Source: JACQFK01 sp964619955
Lineage (GTDB): Bacteria; Planctomycetota; MHYJ01; JACPRB01
Reading direction: 5' to 3'
Length of the DNA stretch: 64,000 nucleotides
Assembly: GCA_964619955.1 (NCBI GenBank)
Contig: CAZUJF010000007.1
Location: 1 to 64,000 of the forward strand
Each line of letters starts with the position of its first letter. Within the stretch, counting starts at the first letter, position 1. The position numbers and the translations under genes are program-made. Under the pieces are notes generated by a model. That model did no database searches. It was not told the origin of the DNA and saw only the letters and a program-made list of their open reading frames with translations. This document shows, one piece after another, positions 33,470 to 42,985 of this stretch.

Positions 33470-35341
33470 ATGAGCGCGCTTCTCCTGGCCCTGACCCTCC
33501 AGGCCTATCCCCCCGCCGCGACCCTCGAGGAGGTGCGGGCGAAGATCGACGCCGCGCCGCGCGCGCACCCGCGCCTGCTGACGACCGCCGCCGGACTCAA
33601 GGCCCTGGGCGCCGGCGACGGGCTCCGCCGCGCCGTCGCCGGGGAGCTGCTGAAGTCCGCCGGCCGCCTCCTGGACGAGCCGCCGGTCGCGCGCAAGCTC
33701 GAGGGACGGCGCCTCCTGGGCGTCTCGCGGACCTGCGTCCAGCGCGTCTCGACCCTCGCGGCCGCCTATCACCTCAGCGGCGACGAACGCTACGCGCGGC
33801 GCGCCGGGCAGGAGATGCTCGCGGCCGCCCGCTTCGAGGACTGGAATCCCTCCCACTTCCTGGACACGGCCGAGATGACGTTCGCGCTCGCGCTCGGCTA
33901 CGACTGGCTGTACGACCGGCTCGGGGAGGAGGCCCGCGCCGAAATCCGCGCCGCCATCGTCCGGAAGGGCCTCGAGCTGCCCTTCAAGACCGCCCACAAG
34001 GGCTGGGTGAAGGCGCGCAACAACTGGGGCCAGGTCTGCCACGGCGGGCTCAGCGCCGGCGCCCTCGCCGTCCTGGAGGACGAGCCGGAACTCGCCTCGA
34101 AGACCGTCCACAACGCGCTGCAAAACGTCGTCCATTCGATGGACGCCTACTCCCCCAAGGGCTCCTACCCCGAGGGGCCGGGCTACTGGTCCTACGGGAC
34201 CGGCTACAACGTCCTCCTCATCGCCGCCCTGGAGAGCGCCCTCGGGACCGATTTCGGCCTCTCGAAGGCCCCCGGCTTCTCCGAGACCGGCGCCTACCCG
34301 GACCTCGTCGGCGGCCCCTCGGGCTGGTTCTTCAACTACGCCGACGGCTCCGCGACGCGCCGGGCCGAGCCCTTCCGCTTCTGGTTCGCGGACCGCTTCG
34401 GCCGTCCCGACTGGCTGCGGGAGGACCTGCGCCTGCTCCGGGCCGACCCCGCCGCGCCCTTGAGGGACCGCTTCTACGCCCTCACCCTGCTGTGGCTCCG
34501 CGAGCCGGCCGCCGAGGAGGCGCCGCGGCTGCCGCTGCACTGGAAGGGCGACGGCGAGGTCCCCGTCTCGGTCCACCGCAGCTCGTGGGACCGCGCGGAC
34601 GGCGTCTTCGTGGGCCTCAAGGGCGGCTCGCCTTCGGCGAACCACGGGCACATGGACATCGGCTCGTTCGTGCTGGACGCCGACGGAGTCCGCTGGGCCC
34701 TGGACCTGGGCGCGGAGGGATACCACGGCATCGAGTCGCGCGGGATGAACCTCTGGGACCGGCGCCAGGAGTCCGACCGCTGGAAGATCTTCCGGCAGCG
34801 CAACGAGGGGCACAACACGCTGGTCGTCGACGGGGGGTTGCAGAAGGCCTCCGCGTCGGGCCGTTTCGTGCGCTTCTCGGACGACGCGGCCTTCCCCCAT
34901 TCCGTGCTGGATCTGGGGGCGGTCTACGAGGGCCGGCTCAAGTCGGCCTTCCGCGGCGTGGCGCTCCTGCCGTCGCGCGAAGTGCTGATCCAGGACCGCC
35001 TGACGGGGCTGGCGCCCGGCAGCCGCGTCCGCTGGGGCATGATCACGCCGGGGACGCCCGCCGAGCCGGGCGGCGCCTCCATCAGGCTCGCGCAGGGCGG
35101 GGCGCGCCTGGAGCTGGCCATCCTGTCCCCTCCGGGCGCCTGCTGGACGATCGTGGACACCGCGGCGCCCCGGCAGGCCTGGGACTCCCCCAATCCCGGC
35201 ACGCGGATGCTCGCCTTCGAGGTCGCGGCCCCGGAGTCGGGCGAGTTGTCGCTCGCGGTCCTGGCGACACCCGGATCCTGCGGGACGTCCTCCCGGACCC
35301 GCCTCGCGCTGAAGCCGTCTCCGGAGGAATGGGGGCGCTAA
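33470..35341 (+). CDS. Heparinase II/III-family polysaccharide lyase
   Basis: 623 aa. Leader MSALLLALTLQ, start supported by AAAGGA eight bases upstream. The N-terminal (alpha/alpha) toroid (35-330) contains RNNWGQVCHGG, the conserved Asn/His region, and GSYPEGPGYWSYGTGY with the catalytic Tyr candidate. The C-terminal beta-sandwich begins with SANHGHMDIGSFVLDADGVRW, the His-rich hallmark of heparinase II/III, and includes GHNTLVVDG. This fits lyases of uronic-acid-containing polysaccharides (alginate or glycosaminoglycan types, PL12/15/17/21). The stop overlaps the 3' end of the sialidase gene. The 227-bp divergent gap to the HzsA-related gene has an AT-rich patch (TTATTTATTTCAG) but no clear promoter. 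Confidence 0.87.
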   Translation: MSALLLALTLQAYPPAATLEEVRAKIDAAPRAHPRLLTTAAGLKALGAGDGLRRAVAGELLKSAGRLLDEPPVARKLEGRRLLGVSRTCVQRVSTLAAAYHLSGDERYARRAGQEMLAAARFEDWNPSHFLDTAEMTFALALGYDWLYDRLGEEARAEIRAAIVRKGLELPFKTAHKGWVKARNNWGQVCHGGLSAGALAVLEDEPELASKTVHNALQNVVHSMDAYSPKGSYPEGPGYWSYGTGYNVLLIAALESALGTDFGLSKAPGFSETGAYPDLVGGPSGWFFNYADGSATRRAEPFRFWFADRFGRPDWLREDLRLLRADPAAPLRDRFYALTLLWLREPAAEEAPRLPLHWKGDGEVPVSVHRSSWDRADGVFVGLKGGSPSANHGHMDIGSFVLDADGVRWALDLGAEGYHGIESRGMNLWDRRQESDRWKIFRQRNEGHNTLVVDGGLQKASASGRFVRFSDDAAFPHSVLDLGAVYEGRLKSAFRGVALLPSREVLIQDRLTGLAPGSRVRWGMITPGTPAEPGGASIRLAQGGARLELAILSPPGACWTIVDTAAPRQAWDSPNPGTRMLAFEVAAPESGELSLAVLATPGSCGTSSRTRLALKPSPEEWGR

Positions 35342-37566
35342 CCGCGACCCAGGGATTTCAGGAGCCTGGGCAGGATCAGGAAGACGACGCATTCCAGGCC
35401 GAGCAGGCCGCACCCCCCGCCGCCTCCCCCACCACCCCCCGCGCTCCCGCTTCCGCTCCCACTCCCGCTTCCGCCTCCGGAGCCGCTCCCGCCGCCGCCA
35501 GCCAACCCCCCCGTAACGCTCAAGGTCACGGCCTGCAGCGCGACGTTCCCCACGTTCCCGGCCCCCGGCGTGCTGTTGGAGCCGAAGTTGTAGTCCTGCA
35601 TGAACCGCACCGTCAGGGTCTGCCCCGCGGACCCCGCCCGGTAGTCCAGCGTGTACACCCCGGTCTGCGTGCCGCCGGGAGACTGCACCGTGCTGTCCAC
35701 GAAGCGCGCGGCGCTGCCGTCGCTCAACCAGGCGTCGCAGCGCGCCCGGCTCAGATACGTGCCCACGTGCAGCTTCAAGCGGCGGCTCGCGGTGTCGGCG
35801 GGCGCCGTCACCTCGAAGCCGCTGCCCATGTAGTCGATGTAGATGCCGTGGGGCGATGATCCCGCCGACGCCGTGGGAGCCCCCCCGCTCCAACTGAACA
35901 ACACCGGACTGTCGTTGTAGGCGTGCACCGGGGTCTGGCCCAGCGCCACGACGTCGCCCAGCAGCGAAGCCCCCGCCTTGCGGTTCCGCGCGCCCGCCGC
36001 GTTGCCCAGCCCCAGGTGGATCCAGTCGGCCGTCCCCTCGGCGTTCAGGTCGACGCTTCCGCTCGCGCCGGTGTCGATGCTTCCGGAGAGCGCCCCCGCC
36101 TCCGCGGCCACCGTGAAGCGGATCGACGCGCTCGTCGTGGCGTTGCCCGAGTTGTCGACCGCCCGCGCCGTGACCCGGTGCACGCCCGCGCCGAAGTCCT
36201 GCGTCCACTCATAGGGCGCCGTCGCATCCTCGCCCAGCTTGACCGCGCCCTCGAAGAACTCGACCTTCACCACCAGGCCGTCCGGATCCCGCGCCACGGC
36301 GCGGAGCGTCACCGAGGGCGACACGGCGTACGCGCCGTTCAGCGGCGCCGTCACCCCCACCGACGGCCGGTAGCTCGTGCTCCCGCCCGCCACCCACGAC
36401 TCGCTCAGCACGACGTGTTTGATCTGGTGGTAGCCGTCGTAGGTGTGCACGGCATGGATGAGGCCGTCCCGGGACTGGATCATGGAGGGATACGACACCG
36501 TGCCCGTGTACACCCCGGGCGAGACCGTGACATGCCCGCCGAGCGTGTCGGTCGTCCGCTGGTGACTCCAGGTGACCCCGTCGTCCGCCGACAGCAGAAA
36601 ACGCACCTGCGAGCGGCCCCCCGGCGTGCACACCAGCAGATAGCCCCCGCTCGCCAGCTTGAGCGTGTCCAGCCGCGCCTACGAGCCGTCGGGGCTGTTG
36701 GACGGGATCGAAGGCTGCGCCCACGTCAGACCGTCGGACGAAGCGGTGCCGCGGTACATCTTGCCCGCGGCCCGGCTGTTCGGGGTCCGGTACCAGACCA
36801 GCACCGTGCCGTCGGCCGCCTGCTGGATACTGGGCATCGCGATCCATTCCGTCCCGAGCCCGTCGTAGATGGCGTTGCTCTCCGAGAAGCTGCGGCCGCC
36901 GTCCGCCGTCACGAGCCCCGCCGAATCCGTCTTGCTCCAGACGTTTGAAGACGCCGTCTGGACGCTGAAGTCCCGGTAGGTCGAGACCATCAGGGTGCCG
37001 TTCTTCAGCAGGATCGGCTTCGCGCCGGTGAGGTAGCCGGCCTGGCCGCCGGTGTTCATCCGCCCGCGGACCAGGTTCGGTTCGCCCCACGTCGCGCCGT
37101 AGTCGTACGACTTCCGGTACAGCATCGAGCTGTTCTGCATGTTCGCGTCGTTGGGCGTTCCGTCGTCCTTCATGTACAGCCACGATTCGTTGGAGACGGC
37201 ATAGAACATCCACAGGACCTGGTCGCTGTCCAGGCAGAGGCTGGGGTTGATGTAGGCCCTCGAGGGCGCGCTGAGCACGGTTTGCGGCGGCGTCCAGGTC
37301 GTGGTGCCGAACGGCAGCCGCGACGAGACGATGTCGCCGTAGCCCAGTTTCGACTGCGGCGTGTGGTTCCAGAGGCAGAGCAGATCGCCGTTCGGCAGTT
37401 CGACGATCGACGCCGAATGGTTGACCGTCTGCGGCCGGGCCGCATCCCTGACGATCACCAGTTCGCCGGACAGCGGCGTGTCGGCGGCCGCGGCCGCCCC
37501 CAGGCACACGAGGAAAAGCAGGGCTCCCGCGCAGGTCCGGACCGGAAGGGCGTTGAATGCGACCAT
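35338..37566 (-). pseudogene. BNR sialidase-like protein interrupted by an in-frame amber codon
   Basis: ATG 37566 is preceded by AAGGAG, and a signal peptide follows (CAGALLFLVCLGAAAAA). The frame reads as a six-bladed sialidase/neuraminidase with Asp-boxes SYDYGATW, TADGGRSF, SSDGLTW and SADDGVTW. A TAG at 36679-36681 stops it at residue 295, after SNSPDGS, yet the same frame continues seamlessly (ARLDTLKLASGGYLLVC) for another 447 residues. That part carries the remaining blades, an Ig-like domain (VTAPLNGAYAVSPSVTL), a beta-rich module, and a Gly-rich, Cys, hydrophobic, basic C-terminal tail. A single base (TAC Tyr to TAG) explains it: recent mutation, read-through or sequencing error. 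Confidence 0.8.
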
Positions 37567-37640
37567 GAGATCTCCTTCAGTTCGTCGCCCCTATTCCGTC
37601 TGAAGGAGGCTGCTGTAACGCGAATCCGCACGCCGGCGGC

Positions 37641-39893
37641 TTACTCGTCGCCCTTGAGCGATTCCAGGTAGGCGAGGAGGTCGGCGAATTCGGCGGCAGA
37701 AAGGCCGTCGGCGAGGCCCGCCGGCATGATCGAGCGCTCGGCCACCCGGCGCTCCTCCACGTCCGCACGCCGCACCCGGATCGCCCGCCCGTCGGCGTCG
37801 GCCAGCACGATCTCGTCGGGATCCTCCCGCCGCAGCACCCCCGAGAGCACCTCGCCCGAGCGCAGCTTCAGCAGATGGCTCCGGTAGGCCCCGTGGATGA
37901 GCTTGTCCGGAAAGAGGATGTGCTCCGCCAGCGTGCGCCGCTCGTAGACCGCCCCGATGATCGTCAGCTCCGGCCCCACGTCGCCCCCCTCCGCGCCCAC
38001 CTGGTGGCAGCGGCTGCAGCCCAGCCGCCCCGCTTCGTGGAAGAGCCGCCGGCCCCGGACCGGATCGCCCCCCGAGGACTCCAGCAGGAGCGCCGGATCC
38101 ACCTTCGGCGGCTCCTCGAAGGAAAGCGACAGGCTTCGCAATGCCGCCCCCGCCAGGCGGCGCGCGTCGGCGTCCCGCCCCCGCAGAGCCTCCCGGTAGA
38201 TCTCTTCCGCCCGCAGGTCCGGAATCCGCAGCAGCGCCGGCCGCCCCTCCAATCCAAGCGCCAGGAGTTCCGGCACGGCCTCCCGGCAGACCCGCGCGCC
38301 AAGCACGTCCACCGCCGCCGACCGGACCCGGGCGTCGGCGTGCCGCAGCAGCGGCCGCGCGGGCTCCGCCGGACCCAGCCGCGCCAGCACTCCCAGCAGC
38401 TCCACGATCTGCCCCGGCTCCCGCGCCTTCTTCAGCGCCTCGAGCGCCGGCCCGGAATCCCGCAGCAGCGCGCAGGCCGGAGAGAGCAGGACCGGGTCCA
38501 GCCCCGCCACGAAGGCTCCGGGATCCACCGCGCCGGCGCGCGTCAGCCCGTCGAAGAGCGCCCGCCGGACCTGCGGGCTCCGCTCCTCCGTCAGCCGCCC
38601 GCGGAGCAGGTCCCGCGAGCGCGGGTCCGGCGCCAGCCCTTCGGCCGCCGCCGCCCTCGCCGCCGGGTCTTCATGCGCGAGCGCCGCGTGAAGCTTCGTC
38701 CGGATCGAGGCCGTGCCCTCGTGCTCGATCGTCGGCCAGGGCCGCGGGTTCAACGCCGCCCGCGAGCCCCACCAGGCCCCGTCCCACCCGGCGTGGCGCA
38801 GCAGCGTCCGGGCGAGTTCGTAAACCGGATCCGCGGCGGACGTCGCGCGCAGCGGGGGCGCGGCTGCGCTGAACGGAGCCGGCGGCGTCGGCGGACCCGT
38901 CCGCGTAAGCCGCAGCAGACGGCCCGCATCGACTTTCGAACGTCGCGCCACCGTCGCCCAGTCGGCGATGTAGACCGACGCGCCCCGCGCCGCGAGGCCC
39001 ACCGGCCGGAACTCTCCGGCCCCGCGGGTGACGAGCGCCTCGCGGCCGAGGATGCGGTCCCCGTCGAAGCGGTAACGCGTCACCTGCGAGCGGCCCCAGT
39101 CGCAGAGCAGGACGTCGTCGCCGAACCCGACGCAGCCGGCCGGGATGCCCCGGGACTCGTGCAGCGCGGGCGTCGTCCACGGACGGTCGCGGTCCCAGGG
39201 ATACCCGAAGTCCCCGCCGGGCCGGACCCGCAGGATCCGCGCCCCCCAGAAGGCGTTGTCGTCGTTGTCGAAGACATAGAACTCGCCGCGCGGCGTCACG
39301 GCGACGTCCAGGATGTTCCGCGTGCCGCGCGCCACGATCTCGAGGCCGCTGCCGTCGGGCCTGAAGCGCAGGACTCCGCCCCCTTGCATGCGGAAGACGC
39401 TGCCGTCGGGGCACCGGATCCCGGGCACGCCTTTGTCGCCGACGGCCATGTAGAAGAACCCGTCGGGCGCGAGCCGGAAGCCCGCCGGGATGTGCGTGTT
39501 GTAGCGGTTTCCCTTCGAGGGCTCCGGATGCGTCGCGGGCAGGATCTCCCGCGGATCCGCGGCCCGGCCGGCCTCGTCCCGCCAGGCCGTCACGCTCCCG
39601 CAATCGTGCACGTAGAGGCGGCCCTCGTGCCAGGCCAGGCCGAAGACCGGGCCGAGCTTCTCGAGGAAGACCGAGACGCGGCCGTCCGCGCCGACCCGAA
39701 GGACCCGGCCGAGACGCGCGTCCACCGGCCCCTCCATGTCCATCGGATCCTCGGCGACGTACACGGTCCCGTCCGGCGCCGCCTCCACCGCGGAGGGATG
39801 GCGCAGCGCGGGCGACTGCAGCAGGACCTGGACGCGCCAGCCGTCGGGGACGCGGACCGGATCCTGCGCCAGCAGCAGGAGCAGCGCGATCAC
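37641..39893 (-). CDS. PVC-type membrane-bound dehydrogenase/heme-binding protein
   Basis: About 750 aa. Start GTG 39893 overlaps the preceding stop (GTGA); leader MIALLLLLAQ. Residues 10-330 are a glucose-dehydrogenase-like propeller (SAVEAAPDGTVYVAEDP, RNILDVAVTPRGEFYVFDNDDN, GGDFGYPWDRDRPW). Residues 340-600 are HEAT-like helical repeats. The C-terminus is the Pirellula/Verrucomicrobium-type heme domain with LGCSRCHQVGAEGGDVGPEL (heme near 628) and HLLKLRSGEVLSGVLRRED. Periplasmic, probably oxidising a sugar and passing electrons to heme. Last gene of the LacI-DUF6797 operon. Confidence 0.92.
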   Translation of the reverse strand: MIALLLLLAQDPVRVPDGWRVQVLLQSPALRHPSAVEAAPDGTVYVAEDPMDMEGPVDARLGRVLRVGADGRVSVFLEKLGPVFGLAWHEGRLYVHDCGSVTAWRDEAGRAADPREILPATHPEPSKGNRYNTHIPAGFRLAPDGFFYMAVGDKGVPGIRCPDGSVFRMQGGGVLRFRPDGSGLEIVARGTRNILDVAVTPRGEFYVFDNDDNAFWGARILRVRPGGDFGYPWDRDRPWTTPALHESRGIPAGCVGFGDDVLLCDWGRSQVTRYRFDGDRILGREALVTRGAGEFRPVGLAARGASVYIADWATVARRSKVDAGRLLRLTRTGPPTPPAPFSAAAPPLRATSAADPVYELARTLLRHAGWDGAWWGSRAALNPRPWPTIEHEGTASIRTKLHAALAHEDPAARAAAAEGLAPDPRSRDLLRGRLTEERSPQVRRALFDGLTRAGAVDPGAFVAGLDPVLLSPACALLRDSGPALEALKKAREPGQIVELLGVLARLGPAEPARPLLRHADARVRSAAVDVLGARVCREAVPELLALGLEGRPALLRIPDLRAEEIYREALRGRDADARRLAGAALRSLSLSFEEPPKVDPALLLESSGGDPVRGRRLFHEAGRLGCSRCHQVGAEGGDVGPELTIIGAVYERRTLAEHILFPDKLIHGAYRSHLLKLRSGEVLSGVLRREDPDEIVLADADGRAIRVRRADVEERRVAERSIMPAGLADGLSAAEFADLLAYLESLKGDE

Positions 39894-41836
39894 TTCGGGA
39901 CCTCGTGGATCGTCCCGTAGAGATCGACCGGCACGGCGCCGGGCGGGCGGCCCTTCAGATGGAACTGCATCATCGGCCGCAGGCCGGGGATGGAAAGCGT
40001 GACGCTGAGGCGGTCCGCGGAGAGCGCGGCGCCCACTTCGAACGGGTCGCGTCCCTGCTTCTTCGAATCCTTCAGGCTGAACTCGGGGGAGCCGTAGCGG
40101 TCCCACCAGGCGTAGTTCCAGCCCTGCAGGCTGAACGCGTCCTCGATCCCCTCCGCCTCGAGCGGATCGCTGAAGCCGAGGACCATGCCGTCCTTGACGA
40201 CCTTCCAGGAGCGGACCGCGCGGCGCGGCGCGGGACCGCGGCGGATCCGGTGGAGGACGACCTCCTTGGCGGCGTTCGTCTGCCAGCCGCGCATCCCCGC
40301 GGCATAGAGGGCGCCGTCGCGGAAGCGCCCCCGGAGCACGCCGGACTGCAGCGTCAGGGGCAGGCGCACGAGGGCGCCCTGGGCGCCGTCGCGCATCACG
40401 TGGAAGAGCGAGCAGGTGCCATAGGAGAAATGGAGCAGTTCGCCGGAGAGCTCCCCCCAGGCGCCGGGCGGGACCCAGGCCTGCCCGCCGCTGGAATTGT
40501 CGACGGCGTGGGGGATCCACAGGAGCGGCGGATCGAAGCGCGTCTTGTCCGCGCCCCCGGCGGTCCAGACGTGGCCGTAGAAGCCGCCCTGGCGAAGCAC
40601 GCTGATCTTCGAGGCGGGGATCCACTGGCCCTGCTGGTCGCTCGCGGTGACCGTGCCGTCGGGGCCGACCGACATCCCGCAGGCGGCGCGGAGCCCGGTC
40701 GCGAAGATCTCCGTGCGCGCGCCGTCCTTCGAAGTCCGGAACGCGCAGCCGTGTCCGGGCTTGCCGGCGACGGCGTTGCCGTTCCGCGTCCAGTAGAAGC
40801 TCCCTCCGGCGTCGGTCTCGAGGTCGAACGCGAAGTCCTGGTAGTTGGCGAGCGCGGGGCCGTCCGTGTTGAAGGCCTCGTAGGCGTCGGCCTCGCCGTC
40901 GTCGTTGAGGTCGCGCAGGCGCGTGATCTGGTCGCGGCCCCGCACGTACACGAGGCCGTCGACGACCTTGAGGCCGAGCGGCTGGTTGAGGCCGGCGGCG
41001 AAGCGCCGCCACTCGAGGACGCCGCCGCGCTCCGCGACGGTGAAGACGTCGCCGTTGAGGGAGGCGACCGCGACGCGCCCGTCGGGGAGGAAATCGAGGG
41101 CGGTGAAGCGGAGCCAGGCCTTCCAGGGGTTCGAGACCGGCGCGGCGAGCGTGTCGACGATGAAAGACGCCTTCGCGTCGCCGGCGACGAGGTCCGCCCG
41201 CGCGGGCCCCCACAGCGCGGGGCCGCCGGCGAGGAGCGGACGCGGATCCTCGGGGACCGGGGCCGGAGAGGACTCGCGGGCGCAGGCCACGGAGAGCAGG
41301 CGCGGGGCGTCCGTTGGAACGGCCAGGACGCGGACGCCGTTGCGCGATGCGAGCGCGCCGGCGGAGGCGGTGGACGCGTCCGCGACCGGGATCTCGACGG
41401 CGCCGGGGCCGAGGTGCAGATCGCGCACGAACACGCCCCCGGGCAGGGCGCGGGGCGCATCGAGGATCTCGACGCTGCCGAGCACGTAGCGCAGCACGAC
41501 GCGGCGGCCCGTGCGGACGAAGCCGAGGAAACGCGCGGGGGGGCCGCGCGGGACCGAGAAGAGGGTCGCGCCGGCGGGGCGCGCGGAGACGCTGTCGGTG
41601 TTGCTCGCGAGCAGGCTGCCCCCGAGATCGAGAAAGCCGCCGGTCCACGCGTGCACGAAGCGGCAGGACTCCGTGTCGAACGCGGCGGAGACGCCGTGCC
41701 CGAGGCTGAGGTTCAGGGCCTTGTGGGCGATGACGTCCGAATCCTTCTCGCTCGCCGCCCGCGCGATCGTGACGGCGAGGGCGGGGCCGTAGTCGGTGTC
41801 GAGGCCCTGCTGCAGGAGGACCGCGAGCAGGATCAT
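39890..41836 (-). CDS. DUF6797-type secreted propeller protein
   Basis: 648 aa. Start ATG 41836 overlaps the LacI stop (ATGA); leader MILLAVLLQQ. The N-terminal 230 residues (IARAASEKDSDVIAHKALNL ... DTESCRFVHAWTGGFLDLG) match the DUF6797 module of PVC sugar-dehydrogenase-like proteins. Residues 235-560 form a propeller (ALDFLPDGRVAVASLNGDV, LRDLNDDGEADAYEAFNTDG with an EF-hand-like calcium loop, CGMSVGPDGTVTASDQQGQW). No CxxCH is present, so the heme protein encoded next (4-bp overlap) is the likely electron partner. Confidence 0.85.
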   Translation of the reverse strand: MILLAVLLQQGLDTDYGPALAVTIARAASEKDSDVIAHKALNLSLGHGVSAAFDTESCRFVHAWTGGFLDLGGSLLASNTDSVSARPAGATLFSVPRGPPARFLGFVRTGRRVVLRYVLGSVEILDAPRALPGGVFVRDLHLGPGAVEIPVADASTASAGALASRNGVRVLAVPTDAPRLLSVACARESSPAPVPEDPRPLLAGGPALWGPARADLVAGDAKASFIVDTLAAPVSNPWKAWLRFTALDFLPDGRVAVASLNGDVFTVAERGGVLEWRRFAAGLNQPLGLKVVDGLVYVRGRDQITRLRDLNDDGEADAYEAFNTDGPALANYQDFAFDLETDAGGSFYWTRNGNAVAGKPGHGCAFRTSKDGARTEIFATGLRAACGMSVGPDGTVTASDQQGQWIPASKISVLRQGGFYGHVWTAGGADKTRFDPPLLWIPHAVDNSSGGQAWVPPGAWGELSGELLHFSYGTCSLFHVMRDGAQGALVRLPLTLQSGVLRGRFRDGALYAAGMRGWQTNAAKEVVLHRIRRGPAPRRAVRSWKVVKDGMVLGFSDPLEAEGIEDAFSLQGWNYAWWDRYGSPEFSLKDSKKQGRDPFEVGAALSADRLSVTLSIPGLRPMMQFHLKGRPPGAVPVDLYGTIHEVPK

Positions 41837-42882
41837 GCGGAGTCCCCCTCCACGAGGGTGGGGGTGAGGACGACGGTGGACTCGCGGGGATTGCCCGGAC
41901 GGGCGGCCCGCCACCAGAGCTGGTCGACGCCGCGGGCGCCGATCTCGCGGGCGTGGATGTCGACGGTGACGAGCGAGGGGGAGAGCGCCTCGCGGATGAG
42001 CGGCTCGTGGTTGCAGGAGACGACGGCGAGGTTCCGGCCGGGCCGCAGCCTCCGTTCGCCGAGGGCGCGGTACAGGAGCGCGGCGAGGCTGTCGGCGGGG
42101 ACGAAGACCCCGCTGGGACGTTCGGGGAGTTTGAGGAGGCGGTCCAGCAGGACGCCGACGGCGTCGACGTCCGAGACCGGCTTCACGGGAAAGGGCCGGG
42201 GGTTCCGCGGCCCGGTCAGGGAGACGACGTGCGCGCCGAGGCGCCGGGCATGCCAGGTGAAGGAGGCCTCGCGCTCCAGGAAGAGGCGCTGGTCGGGTTT
42301 GGGGCTGAGGAAGGCGAGACGGCGGTGGCCGGCCCCGACGAGACGCTCGGCGGCCAGGCGGCCGACGGCGACGTCGTCGCTGCCCACCATGTCCCCGCGC
42401 GCCCCCGCGGGGCGGCCGCAGAGCCAGACATGGGGGAAGGCCGCGATCGCGGCGGGGAGCGGGCTCGCGGCCCAGTCGTTCTCGCCGCCCTCGAGGCCGG
42501 CCTTGAGGAGCAGGCCGTCGACCGAGCCGTTCCCGCGCAGCACGGAGGGGACGGCGGCGAGGTCGGGCACGTCGATCATGACGGTCGTGAGGCCCCGCGC
42601 GCCGAGCTCCCCGGCGGCGCCTTCGAGCAGGGCCGCGACGACGGGAAGCCGCGACAGGGAGTGGGCCATGCCGATGGTCACGAGGCCGACGCGGCGCAGC
42701 GAGACCGGCAGGCCGTGCGGCGTGGGACGGCGCTCCGTGGGATGCCGGTAGCCGAGCTCCCCCGCCGCCTTGCGCACCGCCCCCGCCGTCTCGGGGGAGA
42801 CGTTCGAGTGGCCCCGGTACACGCGGGACACCGATCCCACGGACACCCCCGCCCGGTCCGCCACCTCCTGGATCGTCACCAT
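41833..42882 (-). CDS. LacI-family transcriptional regulator
   Basis: 349 aa. Start ATG 42882 is set by a strong AAGGAGG seven bases upstream and by the helix-turn-helix VTIQEVADRAGVSVGSVSRV directly following; upstream in-frame residues look non-coding. VYRGHSNVSPETAGAVRKAA completes the hinge-helix region. The periplasmic-binding-protein-like core (VGLVTIGMAHSLSRLP ... LAVVSCNHEPLIREALSPSL) should bind a sugar. It leads an operon with two dehydrogenase-like proteins whose stops and starts all overlap by 4 bp, so it probably regulates them and itself through the palindrome at 42917-42938. Confidence 0.92.
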   Translation of the reverse strand: MVTIQEVADRAGVSVGSVSRVYRGHSNVSPETAGAVRKAAGELGYRHPTERRPTPHGLPVSLRRVGLVTIGMAHSLSRLPVVAALLEGAAGELGARGLTTVMIDVPDLAAVPSVLRGNGSVDGLLLKAGLEGGENDWAASPLPAAIAAFPHVWLCGRPAGARGDMVGSDDVAVGRLAAERLVGAGHRRLAFLSPKPDQRLFLEREASFTWHARRLGAHVVSLTGPRNPRPFPVKPVSDVDAVGVLLDRLLKLPERPSGVFVPADSLAALLYRALGERRLRPGRNLAVVSCNHEPLIREALSPSLVTVDIHAREIGARGVDQLWWRAARPGNPRESTVVLTPTLVEGDSA

Positions 42883-42916
42883 CGCCGGCCTCCTTCGACC
42901 GCCCAGCATGCCAGCA

Positions 42917-42938
42917 GTTTCATTGAATTTCAAGAAAC
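42917..42938 (-). promoter_or_regulatory. Candidate LacI operator overlapping the promoter
   Basis: TTGAATTTCAA (42923-42933) is a perfect 11-bp palindrome inside outer arms GTTTC (42917-42921) and GAAAC (42934-42938). On the minus strand TTGAAA (42933-42928) can serve as -35 with a weak CATGCT -10 after 17 bp, so a repressor bound here would cover the -35. It is AT-rich compared with the surrounding sequence. Confidence 0.55.
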
Positions 42939-42970
42939 TATTTCATGACCCCGTGGGGGGCCGGGCAAGG

Positions 42971-42976
42971 TACACT
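42971..42976 (+). promoter_or_regulatory. -10-like TACACT, near-leaderless start
   Basis: TACACT ends 9 nt before ATG 42986 and no Shine-Dalgarno is visible. The AT-rich operator-like region 42917-42945 lies just upstream and could serve both directions. Confidence 0.4.
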
Positions 42977-42985
42977 TCGGGGCAC

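Noticed and set aside
35338..37566. Genome-wide recoding of TAG as the reason for the interrupted sialidase
   Set aside because: TAG ends several other intact genes in the window (for example at 3306, 5181, 11457 and the esterase at 12136), so it is a normal stop here.
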